Positions 18,043 to 27,173 are shown, counted from the first letter of the stretch. The stretch: DNA of 64,000 bases from Bacteroidota bacterium (GCA_021324735.1 JAJPIO010000009.1:1-64000), one strand, 5' to 3'. The notes: generated by a model not told the origin, from the sequence alone. A program made the numbers and translations.

Positions 18043-18339
18043 ATGTCTGAGCATATTGTATCGAAGAAGACGTATTATACGATATTCTTTGCGCTGCTGG
18101 TCGGCACAGCGCTAACGGTGGCTGCTGCCTTTGTTAATCTTCACAATTTTAACATTGTGGTCGCGTTACTGATCGCCGCTGTTAAAGCGACGCTGGTCAT
18201 TCTTTTCTTCATGCACATTAAGTATTCGACGCGCCTGACGAAATTATGGGTCGCCGTCGGTTTTATTTGGCTGTTTATTATGCTCTCCATCACCCTGACC
18301 GATTACCTCTCTCGGGCATGGTTGGTGTATAAGCCCTAA
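18043..18339 (+). CDS. caa3-type oxidase subunit IV
   Basis: A 98-aa protein with three membrane helices. The FMHIKYSTRLTKLWV stretch after the second helix and the YxxIFxALLxGTxLTV opening are typical of the prokaryotic caa3/bo3-type subunit IV family. It stabilises the oxidase core. It is the last gene of the act-cox run; a hairpin followed by a T run lies downstream at 18417-18459. Confidence 0.9.
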   Translation: MSEHIVSKKTYYTIFFALLVGTALTVAAAFVNLHNFNIVVALLIAAVKATLVILFFMHIKYSTRLTKLWVAVGFIWLFIMLSITLTDYLSRAWLVYKP

Positions 18340-18416
18340 CCCTACGTAGCCTCGAAAAAAGCGTCCAACTCAGCCGGAGTGGGCGATCCAGCCAGAAGGC
18401 TGTCATGTGAATTATA

Positions 18417-18459
18417 GAGTCTGAACATGGTTTCATAAGGTCAGACTCGTTATTTTTTT
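18417..18459 (+). terminator. probable Rho-independent terminator after cox operon
   Basis: The inverted repeat GAGTCTGA (18417-18424) / TCAGACTC (18441-18448) with a 16-base loop is followed by GTTATTTTTTT. It lies just before the kinase gene start at 18475. Confidence 0.6.
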
Positions 18460-18474
18460 AACAGAGCAGATAGT

Positions 18475-20196
18475 ATGATCGATTTGCTTACGGAAGCCAG
18501 TGAGCTGCTCGCAAGTTCGCTCGATTATGAGCGCACGCTTACGCGCGTGGCCGAATTGGCCGTACCGCAGATCGCGGATTGGTGTGCGGTCGATATCGTA
18601 AACGAATCGGGTGAACTCGAACGGCTCGCGGTCGCGCATATCGATCCCAAAAAAATTCAGTTTGTCCACGAGGTAGAAAAAAAATATCCTCCCGATCCTA
18701 ACGCTGTCACCGGGGTGCCACAAGTGATTCGGACTGGCAGATCGGAGTTCTATCCGGAGATACCGCAGGAAATGCTTACCGCTGCGGCCGTTGACGAAGA
18801 ACATTTGCGGATCATCAACGAATTAGCGCTCGTTTCAGCCATTGTCGTCCCGCTCGTCTCACGAGAAAAAGTGTTTGGTGCTATTACGTTTGTTTACGCT
18901 GAATCGAAACGGCATTATACGAAGGCTGATCTGGCTCTTGCCGAGGACCTGGGCCGATTGGCAGGATTAGCGATCGATAACGCAGGACATTATCGCAAGG
19001 CGCAGGAAGAGATTCAAGAGCGCAAAGCGGCGGAACAAGAGCTACGCGAGGCTAAAGAAAAGGCTGAAGAAAGCGAACGGCAACTCGCGATGGCCAGTCA
19101 GGCGAAAGACCGGTTCCTTGCGATGCTGAGTCACGAACTACGTACTCCGCTTACTCCTGTGTTAGCAGCGGTCGAAGCACTGCAATCGGAAGGAATATCG
19201 GCTGAACTGCGGCCCTGGTTTGAGATCATTCGGCGGAACATCGAACTCGAAGCCCGACTCATCGACGATCTGCTCGACCTTACGCGCGTCTCCAAAGGCA
19301 AACTGCAGCTTCGGTTCGAGACGGTCGATATTCATATTCTGATCCCACAGGTGTTGGCGATCTATCGAGAAGAGCTGCGTAATAAGAAGATCCGGTTAGT
19401 CTCTCATCTCGAAGCAGAAACGTCGGTCGTTAAGGCGGATCCCGCACGCTTACAGCAAATTATCTGGAATCTTGTCAAGAATGCTATTAAGTTTACATCG
19501 GAAGGAGGTGTGATCACGGTTCGCACACACGATGTGAGCCCTGGCCGAGTCGCTATCGAGGTAAAGGACACCGGAATTGGCATCGAACGCGATATGCTGG
19601 ACCGTATCTTCCAGGAATTCGAGCAGGTCAGCGAGCCGGGAAGTACGATGGGCGGTTTAGGCCTCGGGTTGACCATCAGTAAACGATTAGCAGAAGCACA
19701 GGGCGGCTCGATCGTAGCCCAAAGCGAAGGCAAAGGCAAGGGATCGACCTTCATCGTTGAACTCGCAACCACGAACGAACCATTTGCTCAGCCAAAAACA
19801 AAACCGAGGGAAAAAGTACAGGCTGACGGGTCGAAGCGAAGAATCCTGCTGGTCGATGACCATGTCGATACCAGCGAAGCGATTCGTATGTTGTTGGAAC
19901 GGCAGGGATACGAGGTTGTGACGGCATATTCTGCCGCCGAAGCACTCCAGATCATTCAGACGACGCCTGTCGATCTGATCATCAGCGATATTGGAATGCC
20001 GGACGAAAGCGGGCACGAAATGCTGCCCAAATTACGGAAGTTCTCTTCGGCACCTGCTATTGCGCTAAGTGGCTTTGGCAGCGATGACGATATTGAGCGA
20101 AGTTATGCGGCGGGGTTTGTCGAGCACATGACCAAGCCCATCAAGCTACATAAGCTAAGCGAAGAGGTCATGCGAATTCTCGAAGAAGCCCCTTAG
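18475..20196 (+). CDS. GAF-domain hybrid histidine kinase
   Basis: A 573-aa, apparently soluble kinase. The order is GAF-like sensor (about 10-170), coiled-coil linker (172-208), HisKA with phosphoacceptor His220 in MLSHELRTPL, HATPase with N-box NLVKNAIKF and G-boxes DTGIGI and GLGLGL, and a C-terminal receiver (456-570) with Asp461/462 and phosphoacceptor Asp505 (IISDIGMP). It has no membrane helix, so it probably senses a cytoplasmic signal or redox state. Its proximity to the oxidase cluster suggests, but does not show, a respiratory link. The receiver is closely similar to the stand-alone receiver that follows. Confidence 0.9.
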   Translation: MIDLLTEASELLASSLDYERTLTRVAELAVPQIADWCAVDIVNESGELERLAVAHIDPKKIQFVHEVEKKYPPDPNAVTGVPQVIRTGRSEFYPEIPQEMLTAAAVDEEHLRIINELALVSAIVVPLVSREKVFGAITFVYAESKRHYTKADLALAEDLGRLAGLAIDNAGHYRKAQEEIQERKAAEQELREAKEKAEESERQLAMASQAKDRFLAMLSHELRTPLTPVLAAVEALQSEGISAELRPWFEIIRRNIELEARLIDDLLDLTRVSKGKLQLRFETVDIHILIPQVLAIYREELRNKKIRLVSHLEAETSVVKADPARLQQIIWNLVKNAIKFTSEGGVITVRTHDVSPGRVAIEVKDTGIGIERDMLDRIFQEFEQVSEPGSTMGGLGLGLTISKRLAEAQGGSIVAQSEGKGKGSTFIVELATTNEPFAQPKTKPREKVQADGSKRRILLVDDHVDTSEAIRMLLERQGYEVVTAYSAAEALQIIQTTPVDLIISDIGMPDESGHEMLPKLRKFSSAPAIALSGFGSDDDIERSYAAGFVEHMTKPIKLHKLSEEVMRILEEAP

Positions 20197-20439
20197 CATG
20201 TCGTCGTTTGCTTATCGTTCTTGGTAGTATAAGGCATAGAGTTTGAAGCCATAGTTGAGTTGTTGAACTCAGCGCATCTGTTCTTGCATGCTTAAATAAT
20301 ATTTAATTTCTAAGCCCCTCCTCCATCGTTTTGAAAAAGTGTTCTGGTATCGTTATTGAAGTCCTAGCTTTCAAATCGAGCTCGGTCTGGCTTTGAGGTG
20401 AGGCAAACGTCCACGGGCTCCACAAAGAGTGGTTAACTC

Positions 20440-20880
20440 ATGGCGGATCTTACACCTCATCGAAACGACAGCGAGCCATTCGAACAGACGAGTTCGAAGC
20501 CGGTCATTCTGCTGGTTGACGATCATGCGGATACGAGCATGGCAGTAAAAATGCTACTCGAACGTCGCGGCTACGAAGTACGCACGGCCGGCTCTGGGCG
20601 GGCTGCACTTGAAATTGCGAAAGTGGCACCGCTAAACCTCATCATTAGCGATATTGGTTTGCCGGACGAGACCGGCCATACGATGCTGCCAAAATTACGC
20701 GAATTCACAAATGCACCCGCGATCGCTCTGAGTGGCTTTGGCACGGACGCCGATCGCGAACAGAGCAAAGCTGCCGGATTTGCGGCACATCTTACAAAAC
20801 CGTTCGACATTAAGATACTGCGCGAAACGATCGAAACGATCTTAAAGCAAAACCATAATGACGGTTCATCGCAAGCCTAA
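20440..20880 (+). CDS. stand-alone receiver-domain response regulator
   Basis: A 146-aa protein consisting of a polar 20-residue leader and one receiver domain (Asp27/28, phosphoacceptor Asp71 in IISDIGLPDETGH, Lys in the TKPF motif). It has no output domain. The sequence tracks the C-terminal receiver of the upstream kinase over its full length (LVDDHxDTSxAxxMLLERxGYEV, LPKLRxF, APAIALSGFG), so one probably arose by duplication of the other. A 243-bp gap separates the two genes. It could act as phosphate sink or diffusible partner of the kinase. Confidence 0.88.
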   Translation: MADLTPHRNDSEPFEQTSSKPVILLVDDHADTSMAVKMLLERRGYEVRTAGSGRAALEIAKVAPLNLIISDIGLPDETGHTMLPKLREFTNAPAIALSGFGTDADREQSKAAGFAAHLTKPFDIKILRETIETILKQNHNDGSSQA

Positions 20881-21052
20881 CGAGACAGAGACCGCCCCGA
20901 GTGATGCGCAAGCCCCACACTTAGTGGTCGAAAAAGAAGTGACCACAATGGCTGACGGCAAGCGCCAAATGATCTTTTACAATTTTTCGGAAGCCAAAAC
21001 GAATGGGCATAATGGCCATGGCTCGAATGGACATGACCGTCATGGCGCTTAA
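20858..21052 (+). CDS. possible small Gly/His-rich protein
   Basis: A 64-codon frame overlapping the receiver gene by 23 bp. It is charged and ends in an NGHNGHGSNGHDRHG run that could bind metal. An in-frame ATG at 20948 (MADGKRQMIFYNF) gives a 35-residue alternative outside the overlap. No family is recognised. The composition is not that of a random frame, but the evidence for expression is limited. Confidence 0.35.
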   Translation: MTVHRKPNETETAPSDAQAPHLVVEKEVTTMADGKRQMIFYNFSEAKTNGHNGHGSNGHDRHGA

Positions 21053-21101
21053 GCATTCGTTAGACATCACTCGTTATTATTAACTCGTTTACTATTGGCG
21101 T

Positions 21102-22085
21102 ATGTCTGAACTTCGCTGGAATCCGTTATTAGGCGAGTGGTTGGTAACTGCGACCGAGCGGCAGGAGCGTACCTTTTTGCCGCCGCCGGATTACTGCCCG
21201 CTGTGCCCAACGCGGCCGGGTGGATACGAGACCGAAGTACCAGCAGAGACGTACGATGTCGTTGTATTCGAGAACAAATTTCCAAGCTTTCACCGGCATC
21301 CGCCAGCACCAGCGATCGAAGACTCTGCGTTTTATCCCGTCCGGCCAGCTAAGGGCGTTTGTGAGGTCGTTCTCTACTCACCAGATCATAATGCAACACT
21401 CGCAGGGCTGCCGGCGAAACAATTTCTAAAGCTTATTCTTGCATGGACCGACCGCTATAAAGCGCTTGGCGATCTCGAGTTTATCAAGTACGTATTTATT
21501 TTTGAGAATAAAGGGAAAGAGATCGGCGTCACACTAACCCATCCGCATGGGCAGATCTATGCCTATCCGTTGATCCCACCTGTTATTGTAAAAGAGCTGG
21601 AGCAAAGTTTTCGCCATCACGAAGCGACCGGGCATTGCCTGATATGCGATATAAAAGATCAGGAGTTGCGCGACGGTCGTCGTGTGGTTGCTGAGAATGA
21701 GTGTTTCGTGGCCTACATTCCATTTTTTGCGCGGTGGCCGTATGAGGTACACGTTACGCCAAAACGGCATATCCGATCATTCCTCGAGTTTGAAGAACGC
21801 GACCGCAGTGATCTCGCGCTCATTATGAAACAATTGCTGGTTGCCTATGATGGCGTATTCAATAAGTCGATGCCCTATATGATGAACATTCATCAAGCGC
21901 CGACGGACGGGCTGCCATACGATCACTATCATTTTCACATCGAGTTTTATCCTCCGCTGCGGCAAGCCGAGAAGCTTAAATATCTTGCCGGCAGTGAGAC
22001 GGGAGCAGGATTTTTCATCAACGATACACTCGCCGAGGAAAAGGCGGCGGAAGTGCGCGCACTCATTAAGCCCATCGTATGGTAA
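21102..22085 (+). CDS. galT: galactose-1-phosphate uridylyltransferase
   Basis: A 327-aa HIT-superfamily enzyme that exchanges UDP-glucose with galactose-1-phosphate in the Leloir pathway. The active site HPHGQ is at 147-151, with His149 the uridylylated residue by family knowledge. A zinc-type CPLC pair is at 32-35 and the C-terminal HFHIEFYPP is conserved. The length is normal for bacterial GalT. The stop overlaps galK by seven bases, so the two are translationally coupled. No galE or galM is seen in the window. Confidence 0.95.
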   Translation: MSELRWNPLLGEWLVTATERQERTFLPPPDYCPLCPTRPGGYETEVPAETYDVVVFENKFPSFHRHPPAPAIEDSAFYPVRPAKGVCEVVLYSPDHNATLAGLPAKQFLKLILAWTDRYKALGDLEFIKYVFIFENKGKEIGVTLTHPHGQIYAYPLIPPVIVKELEQSFRHHEATGHCLICDIKDQELRDGRRVVAENECFVAYIPFFARWPYEVHVTPKRHIRSFLEFEERDRSDLALIMKQLLVAYDGVFNKSMPYMMNIHQAPTDGLPYDHYHFHIEFYPPLRQAEKLKYLAGSETGAGFFINDTLAEEKAAEVRALIKPIVW

Positions 22086-23269
22086 ACAACGAGCGAGTTC
22101 TGAACGCATTTCATGCTCATTATTCTCATATGGATGGTGTCCGGCTATTTCGTGCGCCGGGGCGCGTAAATCTCATCGGGGAGCACACGGATTACAATGA
22201 TGGATTTGTGTTGCCGGTTGCGATCGACTTAGATACGTTGGTTGCAATTCGGCCACGAAATGACTCGATCATTTCAGTGTATTCCGTAAATCGCAGTGAA
22301 CGTGGTGAGTTCGATCTTGAGCAACCCAAAGAAATTGAGCGAGGTAATTGGGTCAATTACATAGAGGGTACTGCTCGACGAATTTTGAAAAAAGGACATT
22401 CGCTCGTCGGAGCAGATATTGCGCTGGAATCCGATGTGCCGACCGGGGCCGGATTATCCTCTTCGGCATCGCTCGAGATCGCCGTTGGTATTGCACTGCT
22501 AACGATCTCAGGGGAACAGGTCGATCGGAAAGAGTTGGCACGAGCAGCCCAGGAAGGGGAGCACGAATATACCGGTGCACTCATTGGTATCATGGACCAA
22601 CTCTCTTCCGCACTTGGCGATGAAAATAGCGCGCTCCTTATCGACTGCCGCTCGCTCGACATTAACTATATCTGGATCGACGTCACCAAGCATGCGCTTA
22701 TGATCTGTAATACCGGTGTAAAGCATGACCTCGCAACATCGGCGTATAACGATCGGCGGCGCGAGTGCGCTGAGGCAACCAGTATTATAGGACATTATTA
22801 TCCCAATGTCATCTCCTTACGGGATGTTACGGAAACACAACTGATGCATGTGCGGGATAAGATGTCGCCCATGTTGTTTCGTCGTGCGCGACATGTCGTC
22901 ACCGAGAATCATCGTACACTCGCAGCCGCTGAAGCATTAAGGAATCGAAACTTCGATCGGTTAAGCGAGCTAATGTATGCCTCGCATGAATCGCTTAAGC
23001 TCGATTATGAAGTAAGTGCGCCGGAGCTCGATCTCCTTGTCGATACCGCTCTTACTATTCCAGGAGTTTATGGTACTCGAATGACGGGCGGTGGATTTGG
23101 CGGGTGCACCGTCAGTTTCGTGGTGAGGGACCGCCTGCTCGATTTTACCGAGCGAATGAAATCCATTTACAAACGGGAGACCGGTCGTAATTTAGAGATA
23201 TATCAACCGGAGATCGTTCGTGGTGCGGAAGAAGTCGCAGAGCGGTTTATGCCGGTTGCGAACGAGTAA
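22079..23269 (+). CDS. galK: galactokinase
   Basis: A 396-aa GHMP kinase that phosphorylates galactose at C1. It shows the galactokinase signature GRVNLIGEHTDYNDGFVLP near residues 28-46, the GHMP ATP loop PTGAGLSSSASLEIA, and the third motif MTGGGFGGCTVSF close to the C-terminus. The length is normal. It is coupled to galT and with it converts galactose to UDP-galactose/glucose-1-phosphate. Confidence 0.96.
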   Translation: MVNNERVLNAFHAHYSHMDGVRLFRAPGRVNLIGEHTDYNDGFVLPVAIDLDTLVAIRPRNDSIISVYSVNRSERGEFDLEQPKEIERGNWVNYIEGTARRILKKGHSLVGADIALESDVPTGAGLSSSASLEIAVGIALLTISGEQVDRKELARAAQEGEHEYTGALIGIMDQLSSALGDENSALLIDCRSLDINYIWIDVTKHALMICNTGVKHDLATSAYNDRRRECAEATSIIGHYYPNVISLRDVTETQLMHVRDKMSPMLFRRARHVVTENHRTLAAAEALRNRNFDRLSELMYASHESLKLDYEVSAPELDLLVDTALTIPGVYGTRMTGGGFGGCTVSFVVRDRLLDFTERMKSIYKRETGRNLEIYQPEIVRGAEEVAERFMPVANE

Positions 23270-23320
23270 CAGCCATGTAAGTATTTCACGAGTAGAGATT
23301 CGATTCTCTTACTGGATCGC

Positions 23321-24622
23321 ATGTCCAAAACGAATCACAATCACTCCCCGAAAACGAATAACAACTCACCGAATACTGTAAAATCGTTTTGGAAATCTTT
23401 AGGCCCCGGTATCGTCACCGGTGCTGCGGACGATGACCCCAGTGGCATTGCGACCTACTCTCAGGCCGGCGCACAGATGGGGATGTCCATCCTGTGGACG
23501 ATGCCGATCACGTGGCCACTTATGAGCGCCATACAAATGGTGAGCGCGCAGATCGGGCGCGTGACCGGGAAAGGGCTCGCCGCCAACATTCGGACCCATT
23601 ATGGGCGTCCGCTTACCTTTAGTATCATGGCGCTAATATTTTGCGCTAATGTTTTCAATCTGGGTGCGGATATCAGCGCAATGGGTGCTGCTGCGAACCT
23701 TCTTTTTGGTGGCGAGCCGCATATTTTCGCAGTGGTGCTTGCACTTATTTCCGTGGTCTTACAGGTACTGGTTCCGTACCATAAGTATGCGAGCATACTA
23801 AAATATCTTACATTCGTATTATTTGCTTATGTGGGTGTGATGTTCTTCGTACATGTGAACGTGGCCGAGGTGCTCCGTGGTACCTTTATACCGAAAGTTC
23901 AATGGGACGAGCGCTATATTACCACGTTTATTGCCGTTCTTGGCACAACGATCAGTCCGTATCTTTTTTTCTGGCAATCGTCCCAGGAGGTCGAGGAGAT
24001 ACGCACGCATCGATTCGAGCATCCGTTAAAGCAGCACCCTGAAGAAGCGCCGACCACCTTGAGTGTAATGCGTAATGATACACTCCTCGGAATGGCGTGG
24101 TCCAATATCGTCGCTTACTTTATTATTCTTGCCACTGCCACGACGCTGCATGCTCATAATATCACTCAGATTCAAACCGCATCGCAAGCCGCTGAAGCAC
24201 TACGTCCGCTGGCGGGCGATCTCTGCTTCCTACTCTTCTCGATCGGTATCCTCGGGACAGGCATGTTAGGGTTGCCGGTGCTCGCCGGTTCTGCGGCGTT
24301 TGCCGTCGGTGAAGGTTTTAAGTTTCCTGCAAGTCTCGAGAAAAAACCAGCCAATGCTAAGCGGTTCTACGGAGTTATCGTTTTTGCCACACTGCTTGGT
24401 CTGGTCATCACGTATAGTGGGATCAGCGCCATCCAGGCGCTGTACTGGTCGGCGGTGATCAATGGGCTGATCTCGGCGCCGATCATGGTCGTGGTAATGA
24501 TCCTGGCATCCAGGCCCAAAGTGATGGGGCAGTTTACCATATCGTTAATTTGGAAAATATTGGGTTGGCTGGGTACAATTCTTATGATCGGCGCAGCGAT
24601 TATGTTCTTTGTTATGTTATAG
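23321..24622 (+). CDS. Nramp-related divalent metal transporter
   Basis: A 433-aa protein with about eleven helices. The first helix carries DDDPSGIATYSQAGAQMG in place of the Nramp DPGN, and the sixth helix carries TISPYLFFWQ where canonical manganese/iron transporters have the metal-binding MPH. This places it in the Nramp-related family (annotated as Mn/Fe transporters) with a non-canonical metal site, so the transported ion cannot be assigned; magnesium or another ion is possible. A 7-base gap separates it from the porin gene that follows, suggesting they act together. Confidence 0.85.
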   Translation: MSKTNHNHSPKTNNNSPNTVKSFWKSLGPGIVTGAADDDPSGIATYSQAGAQMGMSILWTMPITWPLMSAIQMVSAQIGRVTGKGLAANIRTHYGRPLTFSIMALIFCANVFNLGADISAMGAAANLLFGGEPHIFAVVLALISVVLQVLVPYHKYASILKYLTFVLFAYVGVMFFVHVNVAEVLRGTFIPKVQWDERYITTFIAVLGTTISPYLFFWQSSQEVEEIRTHRFEHPLKQHPEEAPTTLSVMRNDTLLGMAWSNIVAYFIILATATTLHAHNITQIQTASQAAEALRPLAGDLCFLLFSIGILGTGMLGLPVLAGSAAFAVGEGFKFPASLEKKPANAKRFYGVIVFATLLGLVITYSGISAIQALYWSAVINGLISAPIMVVVMILASRPKVMGQFTISLIWKILGWLGTILMIGAAIMFFVML

Positions 24623-24629
24623 AGGGTAG

Positions 24630-25961
24630 ATGCCTTCTTTCCGCCGTGTCATTCTGTTCCTGTGGCTCATGCCTGCGCTCGTACACGCGCAAAATTCCGA
24701 TTCGTCACGTCGTGTCTCTTTCTTCCAAGACACAACACAAACGTCGGTTCACTTCCAGCTTACAACGATCTTCCAGTGGCACCCGGCATTCCATGCGCTA
24801 TATAGCGGCCGCTATAGTTTGGACTCCAACGAAGAACGAGCTACCTCGGTCACCTCGACGCTATTTACGGGACTGAAGTTATGGCATGACGGTGCGCTCT
24901 ATTTCAATCCGGAGTTAGCGGGTGGTAAAGGCATTTCGTCAGTCACGGGTATTGCCGGTTTCACCAACGGTGAGACGCCCCGTATTGGTGATCCTGCGCC
25001 GTCGGTTACGATCGCACGGCTATATCTTCAGCAGGTCGTCGGATTATCAACGGCTACGGAACACCTATCGGATGGGGTAAACCAATGTTCGATGGACGTC
25101 CCGATCGACCGCATTACCATTACACTCGGGAAGTTTGCGATCAGCGATTTTTTCGATTGTAATGCATACAGTCATGACCCACGTTCGCAATTCCAAAACT
25201 GGGCGCTTATGGAAAACGGCGCGTGGGATTATCCGGCGAATACGCACGGCTATACCGAGGGTGCAGTACTTGATGCTAAAATTTCTGATTGGTCGTTTCG
25301 GGCAAATACGGTTGCTGTTCCGACGGAAGCGAATGGCGAGACGCTCGAGTATCGCTCCGGGGCTCACGCCGAGGCGATCGAGATCGAACACCGCCATTCA
25401 TTCACCGAACATCCTGGCGTTGTTCGACTGCTGCTATTCAATAATACAGCACGGATGGGCAACTACGCTTTAGCAACGAACGATACACAGTATCATATCG
25501 ACATCACACAAACACGCGCTTATGGAAGAACGAAATATGGTGTAGGACTAAACATCGAGCAGGAAATAACGCCGAATATCGGTGCGTTCCTGCGAGCCGG
25601 ATGGTCGGATGGCAATAATGAAACGTGGGCGTTTACCGAGATCGATCGGACGATCTCGCTTGGCACCATGATGCAGGGGACTATATGGGGCCGTACGGGA
25701 GATTGTATCGGTATTGCAGGGGTGGTGAATATGCTCTCGCAGAACCACAGGCAATATCTTGCCGCCGGCGGTTATGATTTTAATATTGGTGATGGTCGCC
25801 TGAATTACAGCCCCGAAATCATTGCCGAAGCGTTTTATGCATGGCAGGTCCAGGAGGCCCTTACATTAACCGGGGACTATCAATTTGTGGCAAATCCAGC
25901 CTATAATGCGGACCGAGGGCCGGTAAGCGTATGGTCCGTGCGGGGGCATATCGCATTTTAG
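24630..25961 (+). CDS. OprB-like carbohydrate-porin family outer membrane protein
   Basis: A 443-aa protein with signal peptide (MPSFRRVILFLWLMPALVHAQ) and a beta-barrel-like body of alternating polar and aromatic residues ending in a terminal Phe, as outer membrane barrels do. Stretches such as GLKLWHDGALYFNPELAGGKG and the LSATEH-like region match the carbohydrate-selective porin (OprB) family. It follows the Nramp-related gene by seven bases. Given that partner, it may admit metal rather than sugar; the galT-galK genes upstream are the argument for sugar. Confidence 0.85.
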   Translation: MPSFRRVILFLWLMPALVHAQNSDSSRRVSFFQDTTQTSVHFQLTTIFQWHPAFHALYSGRYSLDSNEERATSVTSTLFTGLKLWHDGALYFNPELAGGKGISSVTGIAGFTNGETPRIGDPAPSVTIARLYLQQVVGLSTATEHLSDGVNQCSMDVPIDRITITLGKFAISDFFDCNAYSHDPRSQFQNWALMENGAWDYPANTHGYTEGAVLDAKISDWSFRANTVAVPTEANGETLEYRSGAHAEAIEIEHRHSFTEHPGVVRLLLFNNTARMGNYALATNDTQYHIDITQTRAYGRTKYGVGLNIEQEITPNIGAFLRAGWSDGNNETWAFTEIDRTISLGTMMQGTIWGRTGDCIGIAGVVNMLSQNHRQYLAAGGYDFNIGDGRLNYSPEIIAEAFYAWQVQEALTLTGDYQFVANPAYNADRGPVSVWSVRGHIAF

Positions 25962-26146
25962 CGCCTGTCTTTAAGAATATCTTGCCCTGCTTTTAAGAAT
26001 AACTTGAACGGATGCTCACGAACTTTCGGAAGGAGGGCCGGGTTCGAACCATACTGTCGGTAATAGGGCTGACAGCCACCAACACACAAGATCGAAGTAT
26101 GAAAGGTGAATATAAGTCCCCAAATCTTTACTCCGATTCTTTTCAT
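25958..26146 (-). CDS. possible small lipoprotein
   Basis: A 62-codon frame with an apparent lipoprotein signal (MKRIGVKIWGLIFTFHTSIL then CVGGC, lipobox VGGC) and a short basic mature part of about 38 residues containing a repeated LFLKAGQDILK-type stretch. The DNA for that stretch is a short direct repeat. It overlaps the porin stop by four bases. A competing plus-strand frame (26012-26338) has no such signal. Tentative. Confidence 0.4.
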   Translation of the reverse strand: MKRIGVKIWGLIFTFHTSILCVGGCQPYYRQYGSNPALLPKVREHPFKLFLKAGQDILKDRR

Positions 26147-26428
26147 AGCTCTGTCACCGCGCATAGCGGGCCCGAGCTTGCACGCGTTGTACCAGCCCCT
26201 GACCTCGCGCAACACCTCGCGCAGGCACTTCTCTCCGATCATGTCGAACTGACCCACCGCTCGTTTACTTCATCCAGCGTTGCCTCTGGTTTTTCCTCGT
26301 TCGACCGCGCAATGGCGGTAGGATTAGCGAGAAGGTAATAGTTACGAAGAGAAAAAATCATTTGGCACATTGATGCGAATGTGTCATTTCGCCGTATTTT
26401 TGTATTTATCATTTAGGAATGCCAGGGA
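26147..26428. promoter_or_regulatory. intergenic region before dapB
   Basis: No gene is supported on the plus strand. It holds the TATTTTTG promoter element at 26395-26402. Confidence 0.3.
26369..26402 (+). promoter_or_regulatory. Bacteroidota-type promoter for dapBA
   Basis: ATTG at 26369-26372, 22 bp, then TATTTTTG at 26395-26402 within CGTATTTTTGTA. This resembles the TTTG / TAnnTTTG promoter of Bacteroidota with slightly long spacing. It lies 26 bp before the dapB ATG. Confidence 0.5.
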
Positions 26429-27169
26429 ATGAAGATCGCGCTTTTAGGATACGGCAAGATGGGCCATGAGGTCGAGGCAGCAGCAGCGGAAGCCGGTCAT
26501 ACGATCGTTGCCAAATTCGATATTCATCATCATGCGACGCTCGACGCACTGCGAGAATCCGGTGCGAATGTTGCGATCGACTTTAGCCAGGCCGGTGCCG
26601 TTGAAACGAACGTTCGGCTTGCTGCAAAAGCGGCCATACCGATCGTTATTGGTACTACCGGGTGGGATAGTTCAGTTGACAAAGTGCGAAGGATGGTAGA
26701 TGAAGCGCGGATTGGCTGCGTCATCGGCTCCAATTTTTCGGTCGGTGTAAATTTGTTTTTGCAAATTGTTCGTGCCGCTTCGCGATTAGTAAGTACAGCC
26801 GGTTATGATGCGTATATTATGGAAGCACATCACCGCGGCAAAAAAGACTTTCCGAGTGGCACTGCACTACGATTAAGCGAAGCGGTCCTTTCCGGACTCA
26901 AATCGAAGTCGCGCGCCGTCGCCGAATTGAAGCGGGGAGAAGCGATTCCACCCGATACGTTACTCATCAGTTCGATCCGGGCCGGAGCCATTACTGGCAC
27001 ACATACGGTGGGATTCGAATCGGATGATGACTCGATCGAGCTAACACATCGTGCTCGTAGCCGCCGCAGTTTCGCGCATGGTGCCGTCGATGCCGCCGAA
27101 TGGATCGTTGGTAAGACCGGATTCTACCGGTTTGAAGAGCGTATAGCCGAAATTTTAGAGCGCAAATAA
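26429..27169 (+). CDS. dapB: 4-hydroxy-tetrahydrodipicolinate reductase
   Basis: A 246-aa enzyme that reduces the DapA product with NAD(P)H in the lysine/diaminopimelate pathway. The nucleotide loop is LLGYGKMG at 5-12; the catalytic region is EAHHRGKKDFPSGTA, with His134, His135 and Lys138 visible. The length is normal for the family. It is followed four bases later by dapA, the preceding step in the pathway, so the two form an operon. Confidence 0.96.
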   Translation: MKIALLGYGKMGHEVEAAAAEAGHTIVAKFDIHHHATLDALRESGANVAIDFSQAGAVETNVRLAAKAAIPIVIGTTGWDSSVDKVRRMVDEARIGCVIGSNFSVGVNLFLQIVRAASRLVSTAGYDAYIMEAHHRGKKDFPSGTALRLSEAVLSGLKSKSRAVAELKRGEAIPPDTLLISSIRAGAITGTHTVGFESDDDSIELTHRARSRRSFAHGAVDAAEWIVGKTGFYRFEERIAEILERK

Positions 27170-27173
27170 AAAA

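Noticed and set aside
26035-26055. tRNA T-arm-like GGGTTCGAACC
   Set aside because: The flanking bases do not pair as a T stem, and no acceptor, D or anticodon arms can be drawn around it.
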